Part shown: piece after piece, positions 20,321-27,387 of the stretch | Layout: every line of letters starts with the position of its first letter | Numbering within the stretch: position 1 is the stretch's first letter | From: Candidatus Saccharimonadota bacterium | GTDB lineage: Bacteria; Patescibacteriota; Saccharimonadia; Saccharimonadales; UBA4665 | Length of the DNA: 37,065 nucleotides | Assembly: GCA_027327085.1 (NCBI GenBank) | Contig: DAHWAT010000005.1 | Span: forward strand, 1 to 37,065 | Reading direction: 5' to 3' | Program-made: the position numbers and the translations under genes | The notes under the pieces: model-generated | The model's database searches: none | Told to the model about the DNA's origin: nothing | The model's input: the letters and a program-made list of their open reading frames with translations, nothing else

Positions 20321-20355
20321 TCAGCTAATCTATCTATTTGATTTATACTATAGGC

Positions 20356-21540
20356 ATGGATGTTCGACCCTTAGCCGAAAGGATGCGACCTGAGACACTC
20401 AGTCAGGTTGTCGGCCAAGAACATCTTATAGGTAAATCCAAAATAATTAGTCAGATTGTTGAGGCTAAACAACCCACGAGTTTAATTCTATGGGGGCCGC
20501 CAGGTAGTGGCAAAACTAGTCTAGCTAGAATTATAGCCAGGCAGACTGATTCTGAGTTTATTGAACTTAGTGCTGTGACTGCCTCTAAGGCCGATGTTGT
20601 GAAAGTGGTGTCTCAGGCTGAAGTTAATCAGAGACTGGGCATGAAAACAATTCTGTTTGTTGACGAAATTCATCGCTTTAACAAAGCCCAGCAAGATGCT
20701 TTCTTGCCTCATGTTGAGAATGGCACAATTATTTTAATTGGAGCTACCACCGAGAACCCCAGTTTTGAAATTATTAATCCTTTGCTGTCTCGTTCTAGAG
20801 TAATTGTACTAGAACCGCTTAAAAAACAGGCCATCGTGACGATACTTAAGCGAGCAGCCAAACAAGAAAAGTTAAGCACTAAAAAACTGCCCTCAACTAG
20901 TATTGATCTTATCGCTGAGTTATCAGGAGGCGATGCCAGGGTTGCTTTAAGCAATTTAGAACTGGCTATACATTTGGCCGATGGTAAGACCATTGATCAA
21001 AGAATAGTTGAGTTGTCTGCACAGGCTAAAGTGCCAGGCTATGATAAGCAAGGTGACAACCATTACAATGTTATTAGTGCCTTTATAAAGTCCCTTCGCG
21101 GTAGTGAGCCAACCGCTGCCCTATACTATATGGCCAGGATGCTCCAAGCTGGAGAAGAGCCTAAGTTTATTGCTAGACGCATGATAGTTTTCGCATCAGA
21201 AGACATTGGCTTAGCTGCTCCCGCCGCATTAAATTTAGCAGTATCTACTTTTTTAGCAGTTGAGCGTATCGGTTTACCTGAAGCCCAGTATAATCTATAC
21301 CACTGTGCTACAGTCCTAGCAAAAGCACCAAAATCCAGACAAGTTAGCGAAGCTATGCATAAGGCAATTAACCTAGCTAAGGATTATCCGGATTTACCTG
21401 TTCCACTCCATCTCAGAAACGCACCGACTAAGCTTATGCAGGATTTAGGTTATAACCAGGGCTACCAATGGCAAGCGGGATTTAAGCACGCGGAGGGCTT
21501 TATGCCTAAAGAGCTTAAAGACGTAAACCTTTTCGATTAG
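20356..21540 (+). CDS. rarA: replication-associated recombination protein A (RarA/MgsA AAA+ ATPase)
   Basis: RPETLSQVVGQEHLIG, WGPPGSGKTSLARII, FVDEIHRFNKAQQDAFLPHVE. Start set at MDVRPLAERM (20356), 6 nt after TATACT. Confidence 0.93.
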   Translation: MDVRPLAERMRPETLSQVVGQEHLIGKSKIISQIVEAKQPTSLILWGPPGSGKTSLARIIARQTDSEFIELSAVTASKADVVKVVSQAEVNQRLGMKTILFVDEIHRFNKAQQDAFLPHVENGTIILIGATTENPSFEIINPLLSRSRVIVLEPLKKQAIVTILKRAAKQEKLSTKKLPSTSIDLIAELSGGDARVALSNLELAIHLADGKTIDQRIVELSAQAKVPGYDKQGDNHYNVISAFIKSLRGSEPTAALYYMARMLQAGEEPKFIARRMIVFASEDIGLAAPAALNLAVSTFLAVERIGLPEAQYNLYHCATVLAKAPKSRQVSEAMHKAINLAKDYPDLPVPLHLRNAPTKLMQDLGYNQGYQWQAGFKHAEGFMPKELKDVNLFD

Positions 21541-21557
21541 ACCATCTTTATTTAGTT

Positions 21558-21752
21558 TTAGTTAGACCTTGATTCTTGGTCAAACCTTATAGGTGCCATG
21601 ATAGCTTTAAGACGTGTATCGTACTCTTTTATAGCCGCTTTACGCTCAGCTTCTAGTTCTGCAATTAACTCTTCGTCGGTACCTAAAATGGCAGGACTGT
21701 CTAGATCCATGCTTTCACTCACAGGAATATTGGACTGTAATCTTTCATTCAT
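21558..21752 (-). CDS. small hypothetical protein (64 aa)
   Basis: Acidic/coiled ORF behind a near-consensus promoter with leaderless geometry. Confidence 0.65.
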   Translation of the reverse strand: MNERLQSNIPVSESMDLDSPAILGTDEELIAELEAERKAAIKEYDTRLKAIMAPIRFDQESRSN

Positions 21753-21758
21753 GTATTT

Positions 21759-21787
21759 ATTGTAACAGGTTTGTTATTATATGTCAA
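21759..21787 (-). promoter_or_regulatory. near-consensus sigma70 promoter, leaderless geometry
   Basis: Reverse strand TTGACA-17 nt-TACAAT-AAATAC-ATG. Confidence 0.8.
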
Positions 21788-21860
21788 CATAGGTTGCCTT
21801 AAGTCTACTACGTTGTAATTGTTGACTTAATTAGCCATAAGCCATATTTTTTTGCAACCA

Positions 21861-22979
21861 TTAAATACTAACTAAAGCTTCCCAGGGAAGATTGGTTTTG
21901 CCAAAATGACCGTATGCACTGGTAGCACTATAGATTGGTCTTTTAAGGTTGAGAGTGTCACAAATGCCCTTAACTGAAGTGTCGATTAGTTGGTCTTTAA
22001 ACTGCTTGAGTGCAGTGTTGCTAACAGTAGCTGTGCCAAATGTTTCTATTGTTTCCATAAGAGGTCTAGGTTTGCCTATCACATAGGCTAAGCCGACTTC
22101 GCACTTTGAGGCTAGGCCATTAGCTACAATATTTTTAGCAATATAACGAGCAGCGTAGGCTCCAGATCGATCAACTTTAGAAGGGTCTTTGCCGCTAAAA
22201 GCTCCTCCACCAACTCTGGCGTAACCGCCATAAGTATCGACTACAATCTTTCTACCGGTTAAGCCGGCATCACTTTCTGGCCCAGGAATGTGCCATAAAC
22301 CAGTGCCGTTTATAATTATGTCTTCATCTTTCAGTAACGGCATGTCGTACTTACTTAAAACAGGTCGAATTATTTTATCGATAGCTTCTGATCTTACTTG
22401 CTGAGCAGAAGTCTCTTCGTCATGGGCTAGGGCTAAAACTAGCTTTTCAATACAAACGGGTTTACCCTCTTCGTAACGAATTGTTGCTTGGGCCTTACCA
22501 TCAGGTCTAAGCCAGGTGATCTCCTTATTTTCGCGAACCTTATCGATCCTGGCCGTCAAAGCATGAGCAATTGATATGGGTAGTGGCATGAGCTCTGGTG
22601 TTTCATTAATAGCAAAACCAAACATCATACCTTGATCACCGGCACCGTCTTGATCAACCCCTATAGATATATCGGCTGATTGCTCATGAATATTGTTACT
22701 AAAGTCTGATTCTGAGCTAAACCCCCATTTTGGTTCTATGTAGCCCAGGCGCTTAATCGTCTGTTTAGCAATGGTTTCAAAATCCAATTGAGCAGTAGTT
22801 TTAATCTCGCCAAATAGTGCTATTTTATTTGCCCCAACTACCGACTCGATACCGGTTCGGCTATTAGCGTCAAGTTTTAAAGCAGCATCTAGAATTGCGT
22901 CGCTTATGGCATCACATATTTTATCTGGATGACCCGCACAAACTGATTCACTAGTAAAAAAGTAACTGGTTTTAGACAT
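21861..22979 (-). CDS. metK: S-adenosylmethionine synthetase
   Basis: FTSESVCAGHPDKICDAISDAILD, GDQGMMFGFA, GGGAFSGKDPSKVDRSGAYAARY. Start at MSKTSYFF (22979) with AGGA 6 nt upstream; the track start at 22994 lies in the terminator stem. Confidence 0.96.
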   Translation of the reverse strand: MSKTSYFFTSESVCAGHPDKICDAISDAILDAALKLDANSRTGIESVVGANKIALFGEIKTTAQLDFETIAKQTIKRLGYIEPKWGFSSESDFSNNIHEQSADISIGVDQDGAGDQGMMFGFAINETPELMPLPISIAHALTARIDKVRENKEITWLRPDGKAQATIRYEEGKPVCIEKLVLALAHDEETSAQQVRSEAIDKIIRPVLSKYDMPLLKDEDIIINGTGLWHIPGPESDAGLTGRKIVVDTYGGYARVGGGAFSGKDPSKVDRSGAYAARYIAKNIVANGLASKCEVGLAYVIGKPRPLMETIETFGTATVSNTALKQFKDQLIDTSVKGICDTLNLKRPIYSATSAYGHFGKTNLPWEALVSI

Positions 22980-23020
22980 AAAAAATCCTTTCATTAAGTT
23001 TCATTAACTCAGGAAAGGAT
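22980..23020 (-). terminator. intrinsic terminator of the metK leader (expression platform)
   Basis: Reverse strand ATCCTTTC (23020-23013) pairs with GAAAGGAT (22992-22985), followed by a T-run to 22980 and the ATG. Confidence 0.75.
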
Positions 23021-23028
23021 ATGGTCTA

Positions 23029-23130
23029 TTATATCTTTCCCGTTTGATCGGGCTAGATGGAGCACCTGGGGATAACCCTGGTTGCTGGCAGTTCAATGAG
23101 CTAGATCTCTCCCTGCACTCTTTATATACC
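23029..23130 (-). promoter_or_regulatory. SAM-I (S-box) riboswitch aptamer upstream of metK
   Basis: Reverse strand GTGCAGGGAGAGATCTAGCTCATTGAACTGCCAGCAACCAGGGTTATCCCCAGGTGCTCCATCTAGCCCGATCAAACGGGAAAGATA: S-box TGAA...GCAACC...AGGTGCT...GAAAGATA core, P2 GCAG/CTGC, P4 CCCG/CGGG, possible pseudoknot AGAT/ATCT. Confidence 0.9.
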
Positions 23131-23148
23131 GAATTGTTAATGTTTATT

Positions 23149-23177
23149 AGTATAACAATGCTAGCGCTAGGTAGCAA
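23149..23177 (-). promoter_or_regulatory. probable promoter of the metK riboswitch transcript
   Basis: Reverse strand TTGCTA-17 nt-TATACT, just upstream of the aptamer. Confidence 0.6.
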
Positions 23178-23212
23178 GATTCAGTATAATTACAGACTGT
23201 TACGTTTCATTT

Positions 23213-23286
23213 TGGGGATTGGCCAAGCGGTAAGGCACTGGGTTCTGGTCCCAGGATCGGGGGTTCGAATCCCTCATCCCCAGCCA
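23213..23286 (+). tRNA. tRNA-Gln (anticodon CUG), CCA encoded
   Basis: Acceptor TGGGGAT/ATCCCCA; anticodon arm CTGGG-TTCTGGT-CCCAG; T arm GGGGG-TTCGAAT-CCCTC; GCCA end; TATAAT at 23185-23190 upstream. Confidence 0.95.
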
Positions 23287-23322
23287 GAATATATTCGAAC
23301 TTAAGGTAAATATGTATTTGGG

Positions 23323-23904
23323 TTAAGTATTATTTTCGCTACAGTACCATTCAGCAAATTCATGCCAGACATCACGGCAAGTTAAGTAACGTGCCATTAC
23401 TGCTTTATCGCCTTGCTCAAAAACTTCAGCAATTGTTTTTCCATTATCATGGTCCAGCTCGGTTACCGTCATATTTGGTGACCGATCGTTTTTCCCGCGT
23501 GGTTTATCGATAATTTTTCCAAATATATCGTTTTTAAAAGTCTTTAATAATTTTCCATCGTAATAAGCTAAGTATTGATGTAATATAATGCGTCTATCTT
23601 TTTTACCATCCATTAGTTTTATAAAGTCTTCTGGGTGGAACCACTTATTTATTGACTTCATGTAAGGTCCGGGGAAGCCGTTGAGAGCTGGAATGCCCCA
23701 CGAGTCATCACTAACTACTACTGGTTTTGAAAGACCTTCATATGCCCGACGTACTTTATCTTGGACAATGATGATTGGATCTTCACCTTGAATTTCGTCA
23801 ACCTCAATTATTACTTGCTCAACTTTTATATCAAACTTAGAACTTACAGTTTGAGCTATTAACATTTTTTCTTTGTTACCAGTCGCAAAATATACAGTAT
23901 CCAA
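23323..23904 (-). CDS. non-canonical purine NTP pyrophosphatase (RdgB/HAM1 family)
   Basis: VYFATGNKEKMLIAQ, VVSDDSWGIPALNGFPGPYMKS; TTG start, TATAAT 8 nt upstream. Confidence 0.85.
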   Translation of the reverse strand: MDTVYFATGNKEKMLIAQTVSSKFDIKVEQVIIEVDEIQGEDPIIIVQDKVRRAYEGLSKPVVVSDDSWGIPALNGFPGPYMKSINKWFHPEDFIKLMDGKKDRRIILHQYLAYYDGKLLKTFKNDIFGKIIDKPRGKNDRSPNMTVTELDHDNGKTIAEVFEQGDKAVMARYLTCRDVWHEFAEWYCSENNT

Positions 23905-24052
23905 TTCAATAAATTATACCATAAGTAAAGTGGATTACCGTGAACAAAGACTGAAAAGGTGCCTAACCGACATACTCTTATGCCACGAACTTGAGCAGCA
24001 GCCCAGAATCGTGTGGGGTTTGCAGATTATAACAAATCAGTCGGAGTATAAT

Positions 24053-24226
24053 ATGATCATGGCTGATAAAGTTTTATATCGATGTCCTGAATGCGGACTA
24101 CACTACGAAGACGAGCAAATAGCTAAGCAATGTGAAGCCTATTGTAAAGAGCATCAAGGTTGTAGCATGGAGATAACTAAATTGTCCGTTGAACGTAGTA
24201 AAGCCAGTGGGAATCCTCAGTCTTAG
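24053..24226 (+). CDS. small Cys-rich putative metal-binding protein (57 aa)
   Basis: MIMADKVLYRCPECGLHYEDEQIAKQCEAYCKEHQGCSMEITKLS; GGAG 6 nt upstream. The track ORF start at 23873 is probably too long. Confidence 0.7.
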   Translation: MIMADKVLYRCPECGLHYEDEQIAKQCEAYCKEHQGCSMEITKLSVERSKASGNPQS

Positions 24227-24284
24227 CAGGATTACGGATTAGTCCGAGCAAATACTATAAAGGTTCCTGACCGACATGCTCGGC

Positions 24285-24325
24285 CGTTTTGGCAATATAT
24301 AACCACAAAAACTTTTTAGATTCAA
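24285..24325. repeat. 5'-flank repeat, copy A
   Basis: TTTGGCAATATATAACCACAAAAACTTTTTAGATTCAA; closely matches copy B. Confidence 0.65.
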
Positions 24326-24381
24326 CAAACTGCATATACTCCATAAAAACTAAGCAGGGTTCATTTTGATACAATTACAAT

Positions 24382-24600
24382 ATGTTTAAAATAGTCGGCG
24401 CTTTAGGCTTGATCTTAATCTCTATTGGGATTATTGCAAAACCAAGGAAACGACAAGATTTCTTGTATATAGTTGGTGGGTTGTTTTTAGAGGCTTACAG
24501 CATCTATATAAACGATGTCATTTTTATAATTCTTCAAATAGTATTTACTCTGTCGGCAATATACGACTTAGCAAAACTTATGCGATCAGCAAATTCTTAA
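24382..24600 (+). CDS. small membrane protein (72 aa)
   Basis: Two hydrophobic segments; extended -10 TGATACAAT ending 6 nt before ATG. Confidence 0.65.
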   Translation: MFKIVGALGLILISIGIIAKPRKRQDFLYIVGGLFLEAYSIYINDVIFIILQIVFTLSAIYDLAKLMRSANS

Positions 24601-24670
24601 CTCTCGCTATCGCCTAAGGATCAATAGCAAGAGTCAAAAATCACAACTCTGACTCTAGCCCCAACCAGTT
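24597..24670. repeat. 3'-flank repeat, copy 1 (about 71 bp)
   Basis: Ungapped by-eye alignment to 25637-25710, about 69% identical; shares CTTAACTCTC and ACTCTGAyTCTArCC. Confidence 0.55.
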
Positions 24671-24710
24671 TATATAGATTTTATATTGTAATAACATTAT
24701 AACGTTAGTT

Positions 24711-24932
24711 ATGATTCAAAGTATCCAAAAAGTTATAAAGATAGGCACAAGCGGTGGCGTGACTATCCCCGCTAAAGACCTTAAACGACAAAATATTTCA
24801 TTTGGTGATTAGGTCAAGGTAATAGTATTTCCTCTGAATAATCAGAATAGTTAAGATCAAAAAGTCATAGATTCAGCGAAACAAATTTTGAACAATTACA
24901 AGAAAGACTTCGTTAATCTTGCAAAGCGATGA
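24711..24932 (+). pseudogene. AbrB/SpoVT-like antitoxin with two in-frame stops
   Basis: MIQSIQKVIKIGTSGGVTIPAKDLKRQNISFGD*VKVIVFPLNNQNS*DQKVIDSAKQILNNYKKDFVNLAKR*; stops TAG 24810-24812 and TAA 24852-24854; final TGA overlaps the toxin ATG (ATGA). Confidence 0.8.
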
Positions 24933-25285
24933 TCAACCTAACACTTGAACAGCTACTGGAGCTACATATCTTAGTAGTAAATTCAACTGGTGGTAGTGCG
25001 AGTCTTAGAGACTTAGGAAGATTGGAAACTACTATTGCTACCCAATCACAAAATGTTTTTGGAGATGAACTTTATCCAAGCATTTTAGATAAAGCTGCAG
25101 CTATAATTAAAGCAATCATTGCATACCGCCCATTTGTAGACAGTAACAAACGAACTGCTATGCTTACAGGGCTAACCATGCTTGATATAAACGGGATTAA
25201 TTTTTCTGCAAAAAAAGGTGAGATTGAAGAGTTTGCAGTAAAGATTTCAGTAGATCATATGGACGTCCCTGAAATTGCTCGCTAG
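24929..25285 (+). CDS. Fic/Doc-family toxin, probably inactive (motif RPFVDSNKR)
   Basis: Doc-type core AIIAYRPFVDSNKRTAMLTGLTMLDINGI; His of HxFx(D/E)xNKR replaced by Arg. Stops with TAG after EIAR; the frame continues LELHTR*. Confidence 0.8.
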   Translation: MINLTLEQLLELHILVVNSTGGSASLRDLGRLETTIATQSQNVFGDELYPSILDKAAAIIKAIIAYRPFVDSNKRTAMLTGLTMLDINGINFSAKKGEIEEFAVKISVDHMDVPEIAR

Positions 25286-25335
25286 CTTGAACTGCACACT
25301 AGATAGTGTTTAACACTGAACATAATGACCAGCCA

Positions 25336-25375
25336 ATTTGGCAATATACAACCACAGTAACTTTTTACGTTCAAG
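25336..25375. repeat. 5'-flank repeat, copy B
   Basis: TTTGGCAATATACAACCACAGTAACTTTTTACGTTCAA. Confidence 0.65.
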
Positions 25376-25393
25376 GATCTGGCTATAACCCCC

Positions 25394-25423
25394 TTGCCCA
25401 ATAGATCCGGCAAGTAGTATACT
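25394..25423 (+). promoter_or_regulatory. promoter TTGCCC-18-TATACT for a leaderless 50-aa ORF
   Basis: -10 ends 6 nt before the ATG at 25430. Confidence 0.55.
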
Positions 25424-25429
25424 GGGGAT

Positions 25430-25582
25430 ATGGAATGTCCGGTCTGTAAGCAAACCATGAAGAAGGTTCGTTGGCATATTACTTATAACCCCAGCGAAAA
25501 TAATAAAGAGTATGGCCATACAACTTATCAGTGCGCTAAAGACGACGTCTGGGTCACTACAGAAATACCGAGAGACAACTGA
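25430..25582 (+). CDS. small Cys-containing protein (50 aa), absent from the ORF track
   Basis: MECPVCKQTMKKVRWHITYNPSENNKEYGHTTYQCAKDDVWVTTEIPRDN*; CxxC plus a later Cys; leaderless promoter geometry. Confidence 0.6.
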   Translation: MECPVCKQTMKKVRWHITYNPSENNKEYGHTTYQCAKDDVWVTTEIPRDN

Positions 25583-25636
25583 GAGGCAACAGAATAGCCG
25601 CATTAGCATTGAGAGTAGAGCTACGCCAATAAAGCC

Positions 25637-25710
25637 TTAACTCTCTTCATCAAATTAGAATCAAAATAAAGAGATGAAGTTCGAAACTCTGATTCTAACC
25701 GCAGCCATGC
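25637..25710. repeat. 3'-flank repeat, copy 2 (about 71 bp)
   Basis: See copy 1. Contains inverted repeat TTAGAATC...GATTCTAA. Confidence 0.55.
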
Positions 25711-25737
25711 TACGGAACCTGAGTCTCAAAAGCCTAG

Positions 25738-26007
25738 TCAAGTCTAGGTATTGATGTCTTTTCATCTTTAACGCTAAGTCGTTACATAGGTGGAATATCA
25801 ACCTCAGCAGCCGTTATTGACGCTTTAGCAATGGTTGTTTATCATAAAACACCTGAATTCGCTCTTTTTGTAGAAGGTCCTAGCATCTTGCTAAGTTACT
25901 GCTCTACCTTTTTAGGCTTAAGTTTAGGCCGAAAGGCCGATATTATAGACACAGAAGTCCTTAGACAACAAAGCTTAACTCAATCATCTAGAGAAACCAT
26001 ATATTAA
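25738..26007 (+). pseudogene. start-less membrane protein fragment
   Basis: Open frame with no nearby start codon: SSLGIDVFSSLTLSRYIGGISTSAAVIDALAMVVYHKTPEFALFVEGPSILLSYCSTFLGLSLGRKADIIDTEVLRQQSLTQSSRETIY*; preceded by an in-frame TAG. Confidence 0.5.
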
Positions 26008-26178
26008 TAAATTGATTATTAATTAGCTAAGTTCTATTTAGCCACAAACTGAGATTATAGCTTTAAGGGTAATTGGATTGTGATACAAAAGTTTTATCGG
26101 TGGGTCCATTTTAGATAGTCAACAGTAACCACAACCGACATTACCCTGCGGAGATTGGGTGTCTATGAGGTTACATTG

Positions 26179-27258
26179 TCAATCGTGCAGGACATTAAAT
26201 TTGGCTGGGGGTTGCTGAGATATAAGCACTGGACCATTCGTTGGTGTGCTAACCAGCACCGAAAAGCTAATCGAATAGTTCAAGCCTGGATGAGCAATAA
26301 CACTGCTAACTATGGCGCTGCTATTGCCGAGTGGGGGCGATCCGATAACGTGTGCACCAGGATAGGTTCGATAGATTTCTTGGGAGCCTAAGGGTGTCGT
26401 GTAAAACACTCCTAGATTATTCTTTGTATCAATGTTAGCAATCCATCCCATAGACACTAGACTAGATTTGAGAGCTTTTGAGGTTACAGTTACTTCTTTG
26501 ACTGGCCAAGATGTTGGATTGGTCGTTCTCAAATGATTCGCCTGGGTCCCATATGGAGAGACTAATGGATACATGAATGCACCGGTATAATCCGTATATA
26601 TAACCGGCCCTACAGCCAACATCTTATATGTTTGTCGGCCATGATAATAAAACGAGTAGTTAAAGTTTGCCACCCCTTGATTATTGATCTGTACATTTTC
26701 CAGGTAGACCCAATTTGTAGAATTTCCAGTGTTAAAATCCAGTGGCAATATGGTTGCATTAAATTGAGTTTTAGTAGCGCTCCACTTAACAACCGGGCTT
26801 CCTTCCTGTTGCAAGATCAACCCTTTGGACCGTTTGGTTACCGCACCAGCCTGTGTAGGATTAATCTTTGCTTGGTCTTGGCCTGGTATTATCGGGCTTA
26901 AGTGCTGATCAACCTGGAATAAACGTCCGGTGCCATAGGCGTCTTCAATATTGAGACCGTTAGCGACACGGCTGTTATCAATAGCTACTGCTGTAGCGCC
27001 CCAGGCAATCTTGAAGGTTAGTGATAAACCACCGTTAGAAATTGTGACAAAGTTAGTTTTATTGTTTGTCGCATGGTTTATGGTAGACGTGTTGGGATTG
27101 TTAACTTTATGGACATTAACCAACCCGTAAATGATCAAGGCAGCGATAACAATAGCACCTACTCCACCAACAATATAACGAACAAGATGACGGGGCTTTT
27201 CTATGTTTGGTACTTCTTTTTCAGTTTTTGGTTTAAGAAAATGATTAAGTAAACGCAT
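26179..27258 (-). CDS. hypothetical membrane-anchored extracellular protein
   Basis: N-terminal TM (YIVGGVGAIVIAALIIYGLV) and a long Asn/Thr-rich exported region. Start MRLLNHF assumed; the track start is 27309. Confidence 0.7.
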   Translation of the reverse strand: MRLLNHFLKPKTEKEVPNIEKPRHLVRYIVGGVGAIVIAALIIYGLVNVHKVNNPNTSTINHATNNKTNFVTISNGGLSLTFKIAWGATAVAIDNSRVANGLNIEDAYGTGRLFQVDQHLSPIIPGQDQAKINPTQAGAVTKRSKGLILQQEGSPVVKWSATKTQFNATILPLDFNTGNSTNWVYLENVQINNQGVANFNYSFYYHGRQTYKMLAVGPVIYTDYTGAFMYPLVSPYGTQANHLRTTNPTSWPVKEVTVTSKALKSSLVSMGWIANIDTKNNLGVFYTTPLGSQEIYRTYPGAHVIGSPPLGNSSAIVSSVIAHPGLNYSISFSVLVSTPTNGPVLISQQPPAKFNVLHD

Positions 27259-27387
27259 CTCTTTAACTTTTACTATATATTTTATTAATGTTTGGATTGA
27301 ATATATCACTTCCTAAATTCTAGACCCCAACAAAAACCTATATAATAAATACTAGTTGCTAAAGAGATCTAGTTTAAAAAAGTCATC

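Noticed and set aside
23044-23304. Listed 86-aa ORF on the + strand
   Set aside because: It overlaps the SAM-I riboswitch (opposite strand) and the whole tRNA-Gln gene; no plausible protein family.
566-25285. Stop-codon reassignment (TAA/TAG read as sense) to explain interrupted ORFs
   Set aside because: Many intact genes in the window end in TAA or TAG at expected lengths; mutation in a few decayed loci is simpler.
25310-25609. Listed 99-aa reverse ORF
   Set aside because: Mostly antisense to the better supported leaderless 50-aa ORF; only its last ~20 codons match the 5' repeat peptide.
25637-25710. 3' repeat as a tRNA remnant/attachment site (GTTCGAAACTC, GCAGCCA)
   Set aside because: Some tRNA-like features and a TTAGAATC/GATTCTAA pair are present, but no D or anticodon arm; copy 1 lacks the TTCGA motif.
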